Assembly (NCBI GenBank): GCA_963545485.1
Contig: CAUUJG010000006.1
Span: 7,851-71,850, forward strand
DNA: 64,000 nucleotides
Reading direction: 5' to 3'
Origin: CAUTUX01 sp963545485
Lineage (GTDB): Bacteria; Bacillota; Clostridia; Christensenellales; CAG-917
Positions 27,242 to 36,035 of the stretch are shown piece by piece. The notes beneath the pieces are model-generated. The model had not been told where the DNA came from and searched no databases. It worked only from the letters and a program-made list of their open reading frames with translations. The position numbers and the translations under genes were made by a program. Each line of letters starts with the position of its first letter. Position 1 is the first letter of the stretch.

Positions 27242-27658
27242 CTATCTCTTGCTGAACTGTGGTGCTTTACGTGCTTTGTGTAATCCGTATTTCTTTCTTT
27301 CCTTACATCTTGAATCTCTCGTTAAGAAACCAGCTTTTTTAAGTTCGGATCTATATGCTTCAGCATCAACAACACATAGTGCCCTTGCAATACCATGTCT
27401 GATTGCACCTGCCTGACCCGTAATTCCACCACCTTTTACATTTACAACTACATCAAATTTATTTTTTGTATTTGTTAATTCTAATGGCTGATTAACAATT
27501 AATTTTGTTGTATCTAATGGAAAATATTCATCGATTGTTCTCTTGTTGATAACAATCTTCCCTTCTCCACCCTCTAAAAGACGAACACGTGCTACTGCAG
27601 ATTTCCTTCTACCTGTGCCTATAAACTGTACTCTTTTGCTTACTTTTTTTGTTGCCAT
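27242..27658 (-). CDS. rpsI: 30S ribosomal protein S9
   Basis: A 138-residue small-subunit protein with FIGTGRRKSAVARVRL near the N-terminus, VNVKGGGITGQAGAIRHGIARAL in the middle and the conserved basic tail KYGLHKARKAPQFSKR, which reaches the P-site tRNA in the ribosome. It follows rplM by nine bases, the normal rplM-rpsI pair, and is closed by a strong terminator. Confidence 0.98.
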   Translation of the reverse strand: MATKKVSKRVQFIGTGRRKSAVARVRLLEGGEGKIVINKRTIDEYFPLDTTKLIVNQPLELTNTKNKFDVVVNVKGGGITGQAGAIRHGIARALCVVDAEAYRSELKKAGFLTRDSRCKERKKYGLHKARKAPQFSKR

Positions 27659-27667
27659 ACTTTACCT

Positions 27668-28132
27668 CTAATCCAACTTAAGCTCAACAGGCTGCTGTGC
27701 GGAATGTGAATGTTCCGATCCTGCATATACTCTCAACTTTGTTAACATTGCTTCACCTAACGAATTTTTAGGCAACATACCCTTAACTGCTTTGTATACT
27801 GCGAATTCAGGTTTTTCCTGCATTATCTTTTTGTATTGAACTTCCTTCAAACCACCAATATATCCAGTATGATGTCTGTAGTATTTTTGCTCAAGCTTCT
27901 TTCCGGTTAATCTAACTTTATTACAATTAATTACAATAACAAAATCGCCGCAATCCACATTTGGTGTGAATTCGGGTTTGTTTTTTCCTCTTAATATAGT
28001 AGCCACCTGTGATGACAGTCTTCCCAAAATAGTATCTGTTGCATCTACAACATACCATTTTTTTTCAACTTCACCAGGTTTTGCCATATAAGACTTGTTG
28101 TTGTTTGCCATATAAGACAAATCTTTAGCCAT
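27668..28132 (-). CDS. rplM: 50S ribosomal protein L13 with a repeated N-terminal extension
   Basis: A 154-residue protein; the conserved body begins MAKPGEVEKKWYVVDATDTILGRLSS and includes NVDCGDFVIVINC and HTGYIGGLKE. Fifteen extra residues precede it, in which SYMA occurs twice from a short in-frame DNA duplication, giving ATG codons at 28132, 28111 and 28087. The strong GGAGGT (28143-28138) lies five bases before 28132, so the longest form is chosen. It is preceded by its own promoter and a structured leader. Confidence 0.96.
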   Translation of the reverse strand: MAKDLSYMANNNKSYMAKPGEVEKKWYVVDATDTILGRLSSQVATILRGKNKPEFTPNVDCGDFVIVINCNKVRLTGKKLEQKYYRHHTGYIGGLKEVQYKKIMQEKPEFAVYKAVKGMLPKNSLGEAMLTKLRVYAGSEHSHSAQQPVELKLD

Positions 28133-28249
28133 AATGGACCTCCAATGAAAATTATTTTTATATTTTCTTTTCGGATCTGTGCCGGAGTCCCGTCACAAAT
28201 CAACAGATTAACTCGACAAAAGGGGCTAGTTCTTGCCGATATAAATTGC
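28133..28249 (-). promoter_or_regulatory. Structured 5' leader of rplM (possible L13 autoregulatory leader)
   Basis: The untranslated leader of about 116 bases contains ATCTGT...ACAGAT arms enclosing a G/C-rich segment (around 28175-28215), unusually GC-rich for this genome and close to the start codon. L13 leaders that bind free L13 are known in Firmicutes. The family match was not tested. Confidence 0.45.
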
Positions 28250-28255
28250 TAATTA

Positions 28256-28284
28256 ATGATAAAGAAAAGCTTTTTTTTAGTCAA
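28256..28284 (-). promoter_or_regulatory. Sigma-A promoter of rplM-rpsI
   Basis: TTGACT (28284-28279), a 17-bp spacer and TATCAT (28261-28256) on the minus strand. The -35 element begins only 12 bases after the stop of the upstream LRR lipoprotein gene. Confidence 0.7.
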
Positions 28285-28295
28285 GCAAAATTTTT

Positions 28296-30236
28296 TTAAT
28301 CATCAAGATCTATAACTTTAACATCATCTGCTATCCTATATACACGTCTTCCATCCTCTACTTTATATATTTCGTTATGACCGTTTTCACTTCCATTTAT
28401 CAATAACTTATAAATACCGTCACATCTTGAAAAAATTCTCTCCCCTATTTTTTTTACATTTTTCAAATCTACATTTGTTAATGCTTCACATCCGGCAAAC
28501 GCATATGGTTTAATTTCTTCAATATTACTCAAATCTATATATTGCAATTTCTCACAATCGCCAAACATAAATCGCCCGATTGTTTTTAAATTATGCAAAT
28601 TAATATTCTCCAACGATTTACAGCCACTAAATACTCTATCTCCTACTGATTCTATATTTGGTAGGTCAATTGTTTTAATTTTTTTACATTTACTGAATGC
28701 ATCGTGCTCAAGTCTCTTAGCACTAGCCAAATTTATCTCTTCAAGCGATTGGCAGTTTGAAAATGCTCCTAGTCCTATTACTTCAACTTTACTCAAATCA
28801 ATTTCCTTTAAAGAAGTGCACTCATAAAATGCACTTTCAGGAACTTCTTTCAACTTGTTAAGATTTCTAACTTCCACAAGTGAACTACAATTTGCAAATG
28901 TCTGTGTACCCAATTCGACTATATTTTCAAGATCCACAGCCCATAATTTTCTACATCCATGGAATGAAAATGCCCTTATCTTCTTAACTTCTGATAAATT
29001 AATAAATTCAAGAGAACTGCAGTTTGAAAATGCATCATTCTTTATTTCACTTGCCTTATTTAACCGAGCAACTTTCAGTGATACTGCACCTGAAAATGCG
29101 TGGTCTCCTATAGTTGTTGCATTACTAATATCAATCCATTCCAAAGCCCTACAATTTGAAAAGGCATAATCTGAAATCTCTTCTGCTTTTTCAAGATCTA
29201 TGCTCTCAAGCTTTTCGCATATATTAAATGCCCCATATCCTATTTCTTTTAATTTTGGGGTATTCGCTTTTCTTATATTTCTAGATTCACTGAATGCTAA
29301 TTTCCCAACTGTTAGTACAGATTCAAGATTAACTTCCCTCAAATCTGTTTTTGAAAATGCCTCTTCCTGTATTTCCTTTATATTTTGAAGATTGATAGAC
29401 TGCAACTTGGCATAATTTTTGAATACGCCTTTCCCTATTTTGGTTATGTAATAAGGAAGAGTTATTTCTTTCATTTCTTTAAAACTTTCGTCCACTGAAT
29501 TTAATATTATGTCATCGTTATCTTTTACAAGATTAAATTTTAAATTGTATGGCTTATCAAATTGTAAATAGTCATTATCTACGGTTGATGAATCCTTAAG
29601 ATTGTATATGTCGGTATCTTTAAAAATAAATGAATATTTTATATTTCCACCAAAGAGGGAATAAAAATATACTTTCCCATCTTTCGGCATAATGTTTTTC
29701 TTAATACCGATAACTTCTTTATTAAGTTTTAAATAGCTTGTGCCATCTTTAAGATCTTCGGTTAATCCAAGATTTTCTCTACCCTCTACTGCATATACAG
29801 TTTTTGGTATACTATATTGAAGATTAATTTTATCTATCAGGCGTTCATATTTAATGTTGTCTTCTTTTCTAAAATTTTTATATTCATCTTCTGTTATATT
29901 TAATCTAAAATACAACTTCTGTTCTTTTTCATTTTCAGCTATTTTTTTGAAACCAGCATCCAATAAAGATGTACTGCCTTCGCTTTTAACGAAGTATTTC
30001 TTGCCATCTTTATTTGTACTGACTAGTGTGGCTTCTATATCTATATCATTAATTTCATCTATGCTTCTTGTTGTATGTTTTGTCTGTTCAAATTCCTTTT
30101 GCTTCTTTTCATACTCAGTATATTGTCTTTGAACATCCGGCTTCTTTTTTTGCGTCTTAGCACATGAAATCATCATCACAGCGGAACATATCATCACTAC
30201 TATTGATATCAATATTAATTTTGCACTTTGTTTCAT
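28296..30236 (-). CDS. Leucine-rich-repeat (BspA-like) lipoprotein
   Basis: A 646-residue surface protein. A basic start and hydrophobic helix end in the lipobox MISC (Cys25 or nearby), so it should be lipid-anchored on the outer face of the membrane. Residues to about 250 form a lysine/aspartate-rich domain of no known family; from about 255 to 600 run more than ten LRR_5 (BspA/Treponema type) units of about 23 residues with patterns such as LESIDLEKAEEISDYAFSNC. Such repeats are used in adhesion or matrix binding by oral and gut anaerobes. It is the tandem paralogue of the next upstream gene, 34 bases away, and lies between the ribosomal promoter and a decayed island. Confidence 0.88.
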   Translation of the reverse strand: MKQSAKLILISIVVMICSAVMMISCAKTQKKKPDVQRQYTEYEKKQKEFEQTKHTTRSIDEINDIDIEATLVSTNKDGKKYFVKSEGSTSLLDAGFKKIAENEKEQKLYFRLNITEDEYKNFRKEDNIKYERLIDKINLQYSIPKTVYAVEGRENLGLTEDLKDGTSYLKLNKEVIGIKKNIMPKDGKVYFYSLFGGNIKYSFIFKDTDIYNLKDSSTVDNDYLQFDKPYNLKFNLVKDNDDIILNSVDESFKEMKEITLPYYITKIGKGVFKNYAKLQSINLQNIKEIQEEAFSKTDLREVNLESVLTVGKLAFSESRNIRKANTPKLKEIGYGAFNICEKLESIDLEKAEEISDYAFSNCRALEWIDISNATTIGDHAFSGAVSLKVARLNKASEIKNDAFSNCSSLEFINLSEVKKIRAFSFHGCRKLWAVDLENIVELGTQTFANCSSLVEVRNLNKLKEVPESAFYECTSLKEIDLSKVEVIGLGAFSNCQSLEEINLASAKRLEHDAFSKCKKIKTIDLPNIESVGDRVFSGCKSLENINLHNLKTIGRFMFGDCEKLQYIDLSNIEEIKPYAFAGCEALTNVDLKNVKKIGERIFSRCDGIYKLLINGSENGHNEIYKVEDGRRVYRIADDVKVIDLDD

Positions 30237-30270
30237 AACTCTAATTTAAACTCCCTTTTTTATTTTTACA

Positions 30271-32139
30271 TCATTCTATACTAAGTACAAGTTTGTTATT
30301 TTTTCTATTAATTAATCTTTTTCCGCTTTCCACTTTATATGAGGCATTGTATCCATTGATGTCTCCATTTATGTAAATAGACTCTATTAATTTACATTCA
30401 TTAAAAAGTTTCTCTCCTACACTTTCCACATTTCTCAAATCTATTGATTTAAGATATTTACAACTTTCAAAAGCATTCTTCTCAACCTTTCGTACGGTCT
30501 TTAAATCAATTGCTTTGACTCCACAATCAGCAAATGCGAAACTTCCTATTCTTTCTACACCTGTGAAATCAACTTCTTTCAATGAATAACAAAATGCAAA
30601 ACAGCTAGCTGGGATTTCTTTTACTCCACTTATATCGCCTAAACTTTTCAACTTAGAACAATCATAAAAGGCACCTTTTCCAATTTCTTTAACATTTCGC
30701 ATATCAACTACATTTAACAAATGACAAAATGCAAATGCATCTTCTCCTATCATATGAACATTCTCAATGTTTATTTTTGCAAAATTGCCATTGAAAAAAG
30801 CTCTGTCTGAAACTTTTTTTACCCTTTCAGGAAGTATTACTTCTCTAATATTTAACACTGTCCCCACTTTGTTTTTGAAACCTATAACGGTATCACCTTT
30901 TATGTTGAGTTTTTCTTCTGTTGCCACTTCATAATTTCTACAGTTATTAAATGCAAGTTGATGCAATTTCATATTCAAAACTTCTTTATTGAATTCCAAT
31001 TTATAGCAATTTGAAAAGGCATAGTCTTCAATAGATTTACATTCCGACAATTCAATATATTTAAGATCTTGGCAATTCTCAAATGTCTTGTGTTTTATAG
31101 ACTTCACTGCAGGTATTACCACCTTCGTTAGTTTTTTACATAAATTGAATGCGAATGATTCTATTCCCAATAGTGACGGTGCGACAACCTTCTCTAAGCC
31201 AGTTCCCATAAATGCCTCTTCACCTATTCTTTTTATATTTTCAAGATTAATCTTTTTTAATTTTCTCCACTGCTTAAATACTCCATCATCAATCTCTGTT
31301 ACAAATTCTGGCAATGTTATTTCTTCTGAGTCTTTTAATGAATCATCTACTGATTTTAACAAAACTTCATCGCCATTCCTTTCTACCTCAAATTTATAAA
31401 CATTGGGCTGTTCAAATTTCGAATAATCATTTATTGTGCATTCTTCATCTTTAAGATCAAATATGTCAGTATCTTTAAACATAAAGCCGTACTTTATTTG
31501 CTTATTAAATAAGGTATATAAATATGTTTCATCATTGTGCGGAAGAATATTTTTCTCACTCCTAAGTACTGCCGTGACCACCTTCAAATATTGACCTGAT
31601 TCAAACTTCTTCTCCAACAAACCTATGTTTTCTCTCTCATATATATATTTGTCAGCTTTCTTAATACTATACTTAAGATCAATATTTTCTATTAGCTCGT
31701 TATATTTATTTATATTTGCTTTTATCAGCTTCTCATATTCTTTTTGGGTAATATCCAATATAAAATTTAAACGATGTATTCTTTCTCCTCTACCAATTCT
31801 CTCAATTGCATATTCTATGATTGTTTCATCATCCGCTTCCACATAATGCTTTCTATTCTTACTATCTATTGTGATAAGTTGAACTTTTATTGAAATTTTA
31901 CTAATTTGATCAGGGTCTCTTTCTTCAAAAATTCTATTAACAAATTCTTTCTTTTGTTGATTATATTTTATTACTTCTTGTTCAAATCTACTTATGACTT
32001 TATTATTATTTTCTTTCTGTTCTTTTGACTTATTGTTTTGTTTTGATTTAGCACAGGAAAACAAGAAAAGTGAACTAAATATAAAAATAGTTGTAAGGCA
32101 AAGAATAAATAGTATTTGTTTTTTTCTAATATCTCTCAC
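30271..32139 (-). CDS. Leucine-rich-repeat (BspA-like) lipoprotein, paralogue
   Basis: A 622-residue paralogue of the neighbouring lipoprotein with the same plan: signal peptide with lipobox LFSC, an N-terminal charged domain (residues 35-270) and a C-terminal series of LRR_5 units (for example LKYIELSECKSIEDYAFSNC). The N-terminal domains of the two share blocks such as the KKKDADIFDLKD-like segment and NNIL/KNILPHNDETYLYTLF, indicating tandem duplication and divergence. The start is GTG at 32139; the ribosome binding site is poor, so the start is uncertain. One block of its repeat region (around residue 400) is irregular, lacking the usual Phe/Asn pattern. Confidence 0.85.
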   Translation of the reverse strand: MRDIRKKQILFILCLTTIFIFSSLFLFSCAKSKQNNKSKEQKENNNKVISRFEQEVIKYNQQKKEFVNRIFEERDPDQISKISIKVQLITIDSKNRKHYVEADDETIIEYAIERIGRGERIHRLNFILDITQKEYEKLIKANINKYNELIENIDLKYSIKKADKYIYERENIGLLEKKFESGQYLKVVTAVLRSEKNILPHNDETYLYTLFNKQIKYGFMFKDTDIFDLKDEECTINDYSKFEQPNVYKFEVERNGDEVLLKSVDDSLKDSEEITLPEFVTEIDDGVFKQWRKLKKINLENIKRIGEEAFMGTGLEKVVAPSLLGIESFAFNLCKKLTKVVIPAVKSIKHKTFENCQDLKYIELSECKSIEDYAFSNCYKLEFNKEVLNMKLHQLAFNNCRNYEVATEEKLNIKGDTVIGFKNKVGTVLNIREVILPERVKKVSDRAFFNGNFAKINIENVHMIGEDAFAFCHLLNVVDMRNVKEIGKGAFYDCSKLKSLGDISGVKEIPASCFAFCYSLKEVDFTGVERIGSFAFADCGVKAIDLKTVRKVEKNAFESCKYLKSIDLRNVESVGEKLFNECKLIESIYINGDINGYNASYKVESGKRLINRKNNKLVLSIE

Positions 32140-32175
32140 GATCTGATATGCATTCCCCTATGAAGTTTCATCCCC

Positions 32176-32575
32176 TTAGTGTCTTTTTCTAGTAAAATTA
32201 CCCTGGTTTTCTGTATCTCCATATCCAAACCAGTTGAAACTATTTCTATATTTCTTCTTGCTCTCTTCATTACTATTTAACGACTTACCCAATGTTTCAT
32301 TTGCAAAAAAGTCACTTATATAGCTATCCAATACTCGCTTATTAAAAATATTATATCTGTTTATTACTTCAAAATCTTTCTTTGTGATACCGACAGCTTC
32401 TAAAAATTTTTTATCTTCTGCATTTTGTAATATCTCATCAAATTTTGTTTTTCTGTACACGCTGGTATATAGAAATTCAAATAACCTAGTAAGTATATGT
32501 TTTAAAATATTACTTACATCTTCTTTTTTGCGTTCATTAGTTAATTCTATAAGTTCCGTGTAAAAACCTCTGCAT
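32176..32575 (-). pseudogene. Frameshifted small reading frame of unknown function
   Basis: The open frame 32176-32460 has only a GTG start and no ribosome binding site, but its frame stays open to 32580 and reads naturally upstream (YTELIELTNERKKEDVSNIL). A good start exists in another frame: ATG 32575 with AAAGGAG eight bases before it. Removing one base from the run of five A (plus strand 32562-32566) joins that ATG to the long frame, giving about 132 residues. The C-terminal part reads SFNWFGYGD. This is best explained as a one-base frameshift (mutation or sequencing error). No family is recognised. It lies between the LRR lipoproteins and the methyltransferase remnant. Confidence 0.5.
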
Positions 32576-32786
32576 TCTCTTTACTCCTTTGTGTCTGAGC
32601 TTCTTCGTTTTTTCAGCTCATGTTTTTATCATATGCACAAATTCTGGTAATATCTGTTTATCTTTTGAATATGCCTTGCCAATTGATTCATATTGGTCTG
32701 TCGCCCAAATTATATTTTTCCCTGTTGTCCTATCTAACAAAAGGGTTTTTTAGAATTTCTGGCTTTTCTTTCAATATATCAATCAC
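32559..32786 (-). pseudogene. Decayed N-terminus of a DNA adenine methyltransferase
   Basis: From GTG 32786 (AAAGGAG eight bases before) the translation runs IDILKEKPEILKNPFV, then after a one-base insertion near 32736 continues DRTTGKNIIWATDQYESIG, then a TGA at 32620-32618, then AEKTKKLRHKG, and in a third frame KENAEVFT near 32585-32559. NPFVxRTTGKNIIWATDxYE followed by MAEVFTP is, from memory, the start of restriction-associated N6-adenine methyltransferases of about 500 residues. At least two frameshifts, one stop and the missing catalytic part show it is dead. It follows the HipA-like gene by 22 bases on the same strand. Confidence 0.6.
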
Positions 32787-32808
32787 TTATTGTACTCCTT
32801 TTATCAAC

Positions 32809-33972
32809 TCATCTCTGCAACATCTCTTTTAGCATATCAATTCTTTGTCTCAATGCGTCACACAATTTTCTATTTCTGGTATTCTGATTTTCATCATCAA
32901 TAACCTTGTTTAAAATTTTCATGTACTCATCTTCAATTCCGTCTAGCTTAGATAGATCCAACCAACTAAAATCTTTTATTAACTTAATTTGCTCATTGTG
33001 AAATTTTCTAAATGGCTTACTCTTTAATTTTGAATCTTTTGGGTTAATTATTTTTTCACTCTCATTCACCCACATAGATGTACCACTATCATATATCGGA
33101 GCGATATCAATATAACATAATGTATCAGCATCCCTTATAACTCCAAAATTGTTCCAATGCCTATCCGTGTTGGCGATTATATAGTCAAGTATAAGCATTT
33201 GACTTACCTTTCGTTCAGCATCAACTATTCCGAGTCTGCTACACTCATTAATGTATGCGGTATAGTAACTTTCATCATTTTTCTTAACAATATATTCCTT
33301 TAATCTCGCTGCTGGAACTAATTCTGTATTTTCTACAATAAAGTTTTCACAACACGAATATTTTTCATTTTCATCAAATATCATCTCATATGAAACATGA
33401 TTAATCCCTAACAACGAACCTATTCTGCTCGCCAATATTTCATTAGCTATCTCCTGTTTAAGAATACCTGTTCCACTTTTTAATAAACATCTTTTACCAT
33501 TTATAATTTTCCACTTTTTCTTTAATATTCCGTCGCTTGTATTTTCAGGGGATAAAAGATCAATTTGCTTATAGATAGCAATTGATTCTCCAGTTAATAT
33601 ATTCCCAACATCTTCTGAGAATCTATTTTTAAAGAAATTAATTTCATCCCAATCTATACCGCTATTAAATGGCATAATCCAATATTGATCCATTAGCGAT
33701 AATCCAAAACTCTTTTCTAAGAGCTGTTGCGAAAAGTGCATATTTACGACTTCAAGCAATTCTTCAATATTCTCACGACTTGCAGGAATTGTACGACTTA
33801 ACCACCATGTGTTTAATTTTATTAAATTAACTTTCCCATTTTTAATAGTTCCTACTGGCATATGTTCTATGTTAATTGGAATACCACAACTACTAATCTC
33901 AAACTTATAATCAAGCCATAATTCTATGACATCTATATTTTTATGCTTCAATATGAATTTTTTTTCTTCCAT
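32809..33972 (-). CDS. HipA-like kinase-domain protein
   Basis: A 387-residue protein with a HipA_C-type kinase fold in residues about 155-330. Candidate ATP lysine is in RCLLKSGTG, the catalytic loop is DYIIANTDRHWNNFG, and the metal-binding Asp is in IAPIYDSGTSMW. The first 100 residues lack the usual HipA N-subdomain, and no HipB antitoxin-like gene (small helix-turn-helix protein) is next to it. HipA proteins phosphorylate glutamyl-tRNA synthetase to cause persistence, but stand-alone clostridial versions have no proven role. Its downstream neighbour on the same strand is a decayed methyltransferase, suggesting an eroding defence or mobile island. The start has a weak ribosome binding site. 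Confidence 0.75.
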   Translation of the reverse strand: MEEKKFILKHKNIDVIELWLDYKFEISSCGIPINIEHMPVGTIKNGKVNLIKLNTWWLSRTIPASRENIEELLEVVNMHFSQQLLEKSFGLSLMDQYWIMPFNSGIDWDEINFFKNRFSEDVGNILTGESIAIYKQIDLLSPENTSDGILKKKWKIINGKRCLLKSGTGILKQEIANEILASRIGSLLGINHVSYEMIFDENEKYSCCENFIVENTELVPAARLKEYIVKKNDESYYTAYINECSRLGIVDAERKVSQMLILDYIIANTDRHWNNFGVIRDADTLCYIDIAPIYDSGTSMWVNESEKIINPKDSKLKSKPFRKFHNEQIKLIKDFSWLDLSKLDGIEDEYMKILNKVIDDENQNTRNRKLCDALRQRIDMLKEMLQR

Positions 33973-34074
33973 TGATCTGCTCTGTTTTTTTGTAGTTATT
34001 GTATTTTAAGTATACTTGATTTTAAGTTATAAAAATATCTTTTAATATCTTCTAGCTGATTTGCTATTTTTATC

Positions 34075-35328
34075 TTATTCCGCAATTACTCCATCTAGGT
34101 ATAACCCCTTTGCGGTAACTTTGTGTACTTCATTATTGTTTTTGCCTTTAGAATATACTTTAACATAATTCTTTGAATGCCCTGACATATATCCACATTC
34201 AGACGATTCAAATAAAACTTCAAGTTGCCTACCGACTTGTTTTGTTAAAAAATCAAATCTTAATCGCTGTTTTACTTCATGCAGGATAGCAAGTCTTTTG
34301 TTCATTTCTTCACTACTTATAAGTTTATACTCTGCCGCCTTTGTCCCTTCTCTTGGTGAAAAAGGAAAAACATGTATATCAGCAAATTTCATTTTTTTTA
34401 TTTCTTCGACTCCAGATAAAAACTGTTCTTCTGTCTCTGTCGGATATCCAACTATTACATCTCCAGTTATTGCCGGATTTTCAAACTCCTCATTTATCAA
34501 CTGAACTGCTTTTTTAAAAGTATCCAATCTATATGCTCTACGCATATCTTTTAACACTTCATCATTGGCACTTTGTAATGAAAGATGAAAATGCGGACAA
34601 AAATTTTTTAATTCCCTACATTTGTTTATAAACTCTTTCGTTATTATATTTGGTTCTAATGATCCTAATCTTATTCTGAAATTGTACTTCTTTAATGAAT
34701 CAAGTAAAGCAATTAAATTAGTATGAATATCTCTGCCGTATGCTGAAAGATTTATACCTATCAATACAATTTCTTTCTTATTATACTGTTTATCTAATTC
34801 AGCAATAATATCGTCAATCTGTCTCGAGCGACTTACCCCTCTTAAATAAGGAATAATACAATATGAGCATCTTGCATTACATCCATCTTGAACTTTAATA
34901 AAGTATCTAGTCTTAAATGATGCTGTATCACCACAATCATTACATATGTCTGATAAAGAAAAATCATCTGCGATCTGATGTCTAAATGTGTCTCCTTGAA
35001 CAACAATTCTCTTTGCCAGATCAACTTTATTTTTATTTCCCTGTATATATTCTACATTTGTTTTTTTGAACTGCTCAAATTTATTCTGTGACGCACAACC
35101 GCAAACATATATCTTTGCTTCTGGATTAACCTTAAGTATTTTTGTAAGTTCTTGTCGTGACTTTTTTTCTGCTTCTCTCGTTACAGCACATGTATTTACT
35201 ATGTAATAATCTGCAAATTGTAAATTGTCGTAAATGATATATCCCGCATCAAGAAATATTTTGAGCATTGCATCGGAATCATACTGATTGACCTTGCAAC
35301 CGAGAGTTATAATTGAAACTCTCTTCAT
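34075..35328 (-). CDS. mtaB: tRNA t6A37 methylthiotransferase MtaB
   Basis: A 417-residue radical-SAM enzyme that adds a methylthio group to t6A37 of tRNAs reading ANN codons. The N-terminal UPF0004 domain carries three cluster cysteines (LGCKVNQYDSD, VNTCAVT, VCGCASQ); the radical-SAM cluster is CNARCSYCIIPYLRG; a TRAM domain ends the protein. Its start overlaps the rsmE stop by one base (TAATG). It closes the hrcA heat-shock operon. Confidence 0.95.
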   Translation of the reverse strand: MKRVSIITLGCKVNQYDSDAMLKIFLDAGYIIYDNLQFADYYIVNTCAVTREAEKKSRQELTKILKVNPEAKIYVCGCASQNKFEQFKKTNVEYIQGNKNKVDLAKRIVVQGDTFRHQIADDFSLSDICNDCGDTASFKTRYFIKVQDGCNARCSYCIIPYLRGVSRSRQIDDIIAELDKQYNKKEIVLIGINLSAYGRDIHTNLIALLDSLKKYNFRIRLGSLEPNIITKEFINKCRELKNFCPHFHLSLQSANDEVLKDMRRAYRLDTFKKAVQLINEEFENPAITGDVIVGYPTETEEQFLSGVEEIKKMKFADIHVFPFSPREGTKAAEYKLISSEEMNKRLAILHEVKQRLRFDFLTKQVGRQLEVLFESSECGYMSGHSKNYVKVYSKGKNNNEVHKVTAKGLYLDGVIAE

Positions 35329-36035
35329 TACAATTCTCCTTTATTGCTCAGTACTAAAGTTGTCGCTACCACCGCTGCCGTTTCTGCCCTTAAAATTCTA
35401 TTGCCTAATGAAACTGTTTTTGCGGTCTCTGCAATGTCATTTACTTCTGATTCAGTGAACCCACCTTCAGGTCCAATGACAACTGCAATATCATTGCCAA
35501 GTTTTAAGCTACTTATTTTTGACGGTGTCGATTTTTCATATGCAAATATTACATTTAAATGGTTTTTTATTTTTAATAAAAAATTATCATAATTTATAGA
35601 TTCTTCTACAATCGGAATTGTAACGGCACCACATTGCTTTGCAGCCTCCTTGGCTATCCTATTTGCTCTTTCCGTATTAAATTTTGTTTCATCACAATTA
35701 TGAAAAATTACCGGAATAATTTTATTAGCTCCAAGTTCTGTACATTTCTGTATTGTGTAATCAAGCTTATTATTGTTTAATATGGCTACATACAAATTTA
35801 ATACATAATTTCTAACTACTATTTTTTCAATTCGGTCTATTAATACGGTAGCTTCATCTTTAGTTATATCAATTATTTTGCCATATCTTTCAATACCGTC
35901 ATTTGCACATATAATAACCTCATAACCTATTTTATACCTCAACACTTTAGTCAAGTGTATATATTCATCATTACTTATATGTGCTATATTTCCATCTATA
36001 TCTTCTGGATTTATGTAAAATCGTTTAAGCGTCAT
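35328..36035 (-). CDS. rsmE: 16S rRNA (uracil1498-N3)-methyltransferase RsmE
   Basis: A 235-residue SPOUT (knotted) methyltransferase that modifies U1498 in the ribosome decoding region. Motifs are NKLDYTIQKCTELGA, and the SAM-binding knot AVVIGPEGGFTESEV followed by SLGNRILRAETAAV. It overlaps prmA by 11 bases and mtaB by one, so translation is coupled. Confidence 0.95.
   Translation of the reverse strand: MTLKRFYINPEDIDGNIAHISNDEYIHLTKVLRYKIGYEVIICANDGIERYGKIIDITKDEATVLIDRIEKIVVRNYVLNLYVAILNNNKLDYTIQKCTELGANKIIPVIFHNCDETKFNTERANRIAKEAAKQCGAVTIPIVEESINYDNFLLKIKNHLNVIFAYEKSTPSKISSLKLGNDIAVVIGPEGGFTESEVNDIAETAKTVSLGNRILRAETAAVVATTLVLSNKGEL

Noticed and set aside
32809..33972. HipA-like gene as part of a hipBA toxin-antitoxin pair
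   Set aside because: No small helix-turn-helix gene is adjacent on either side.
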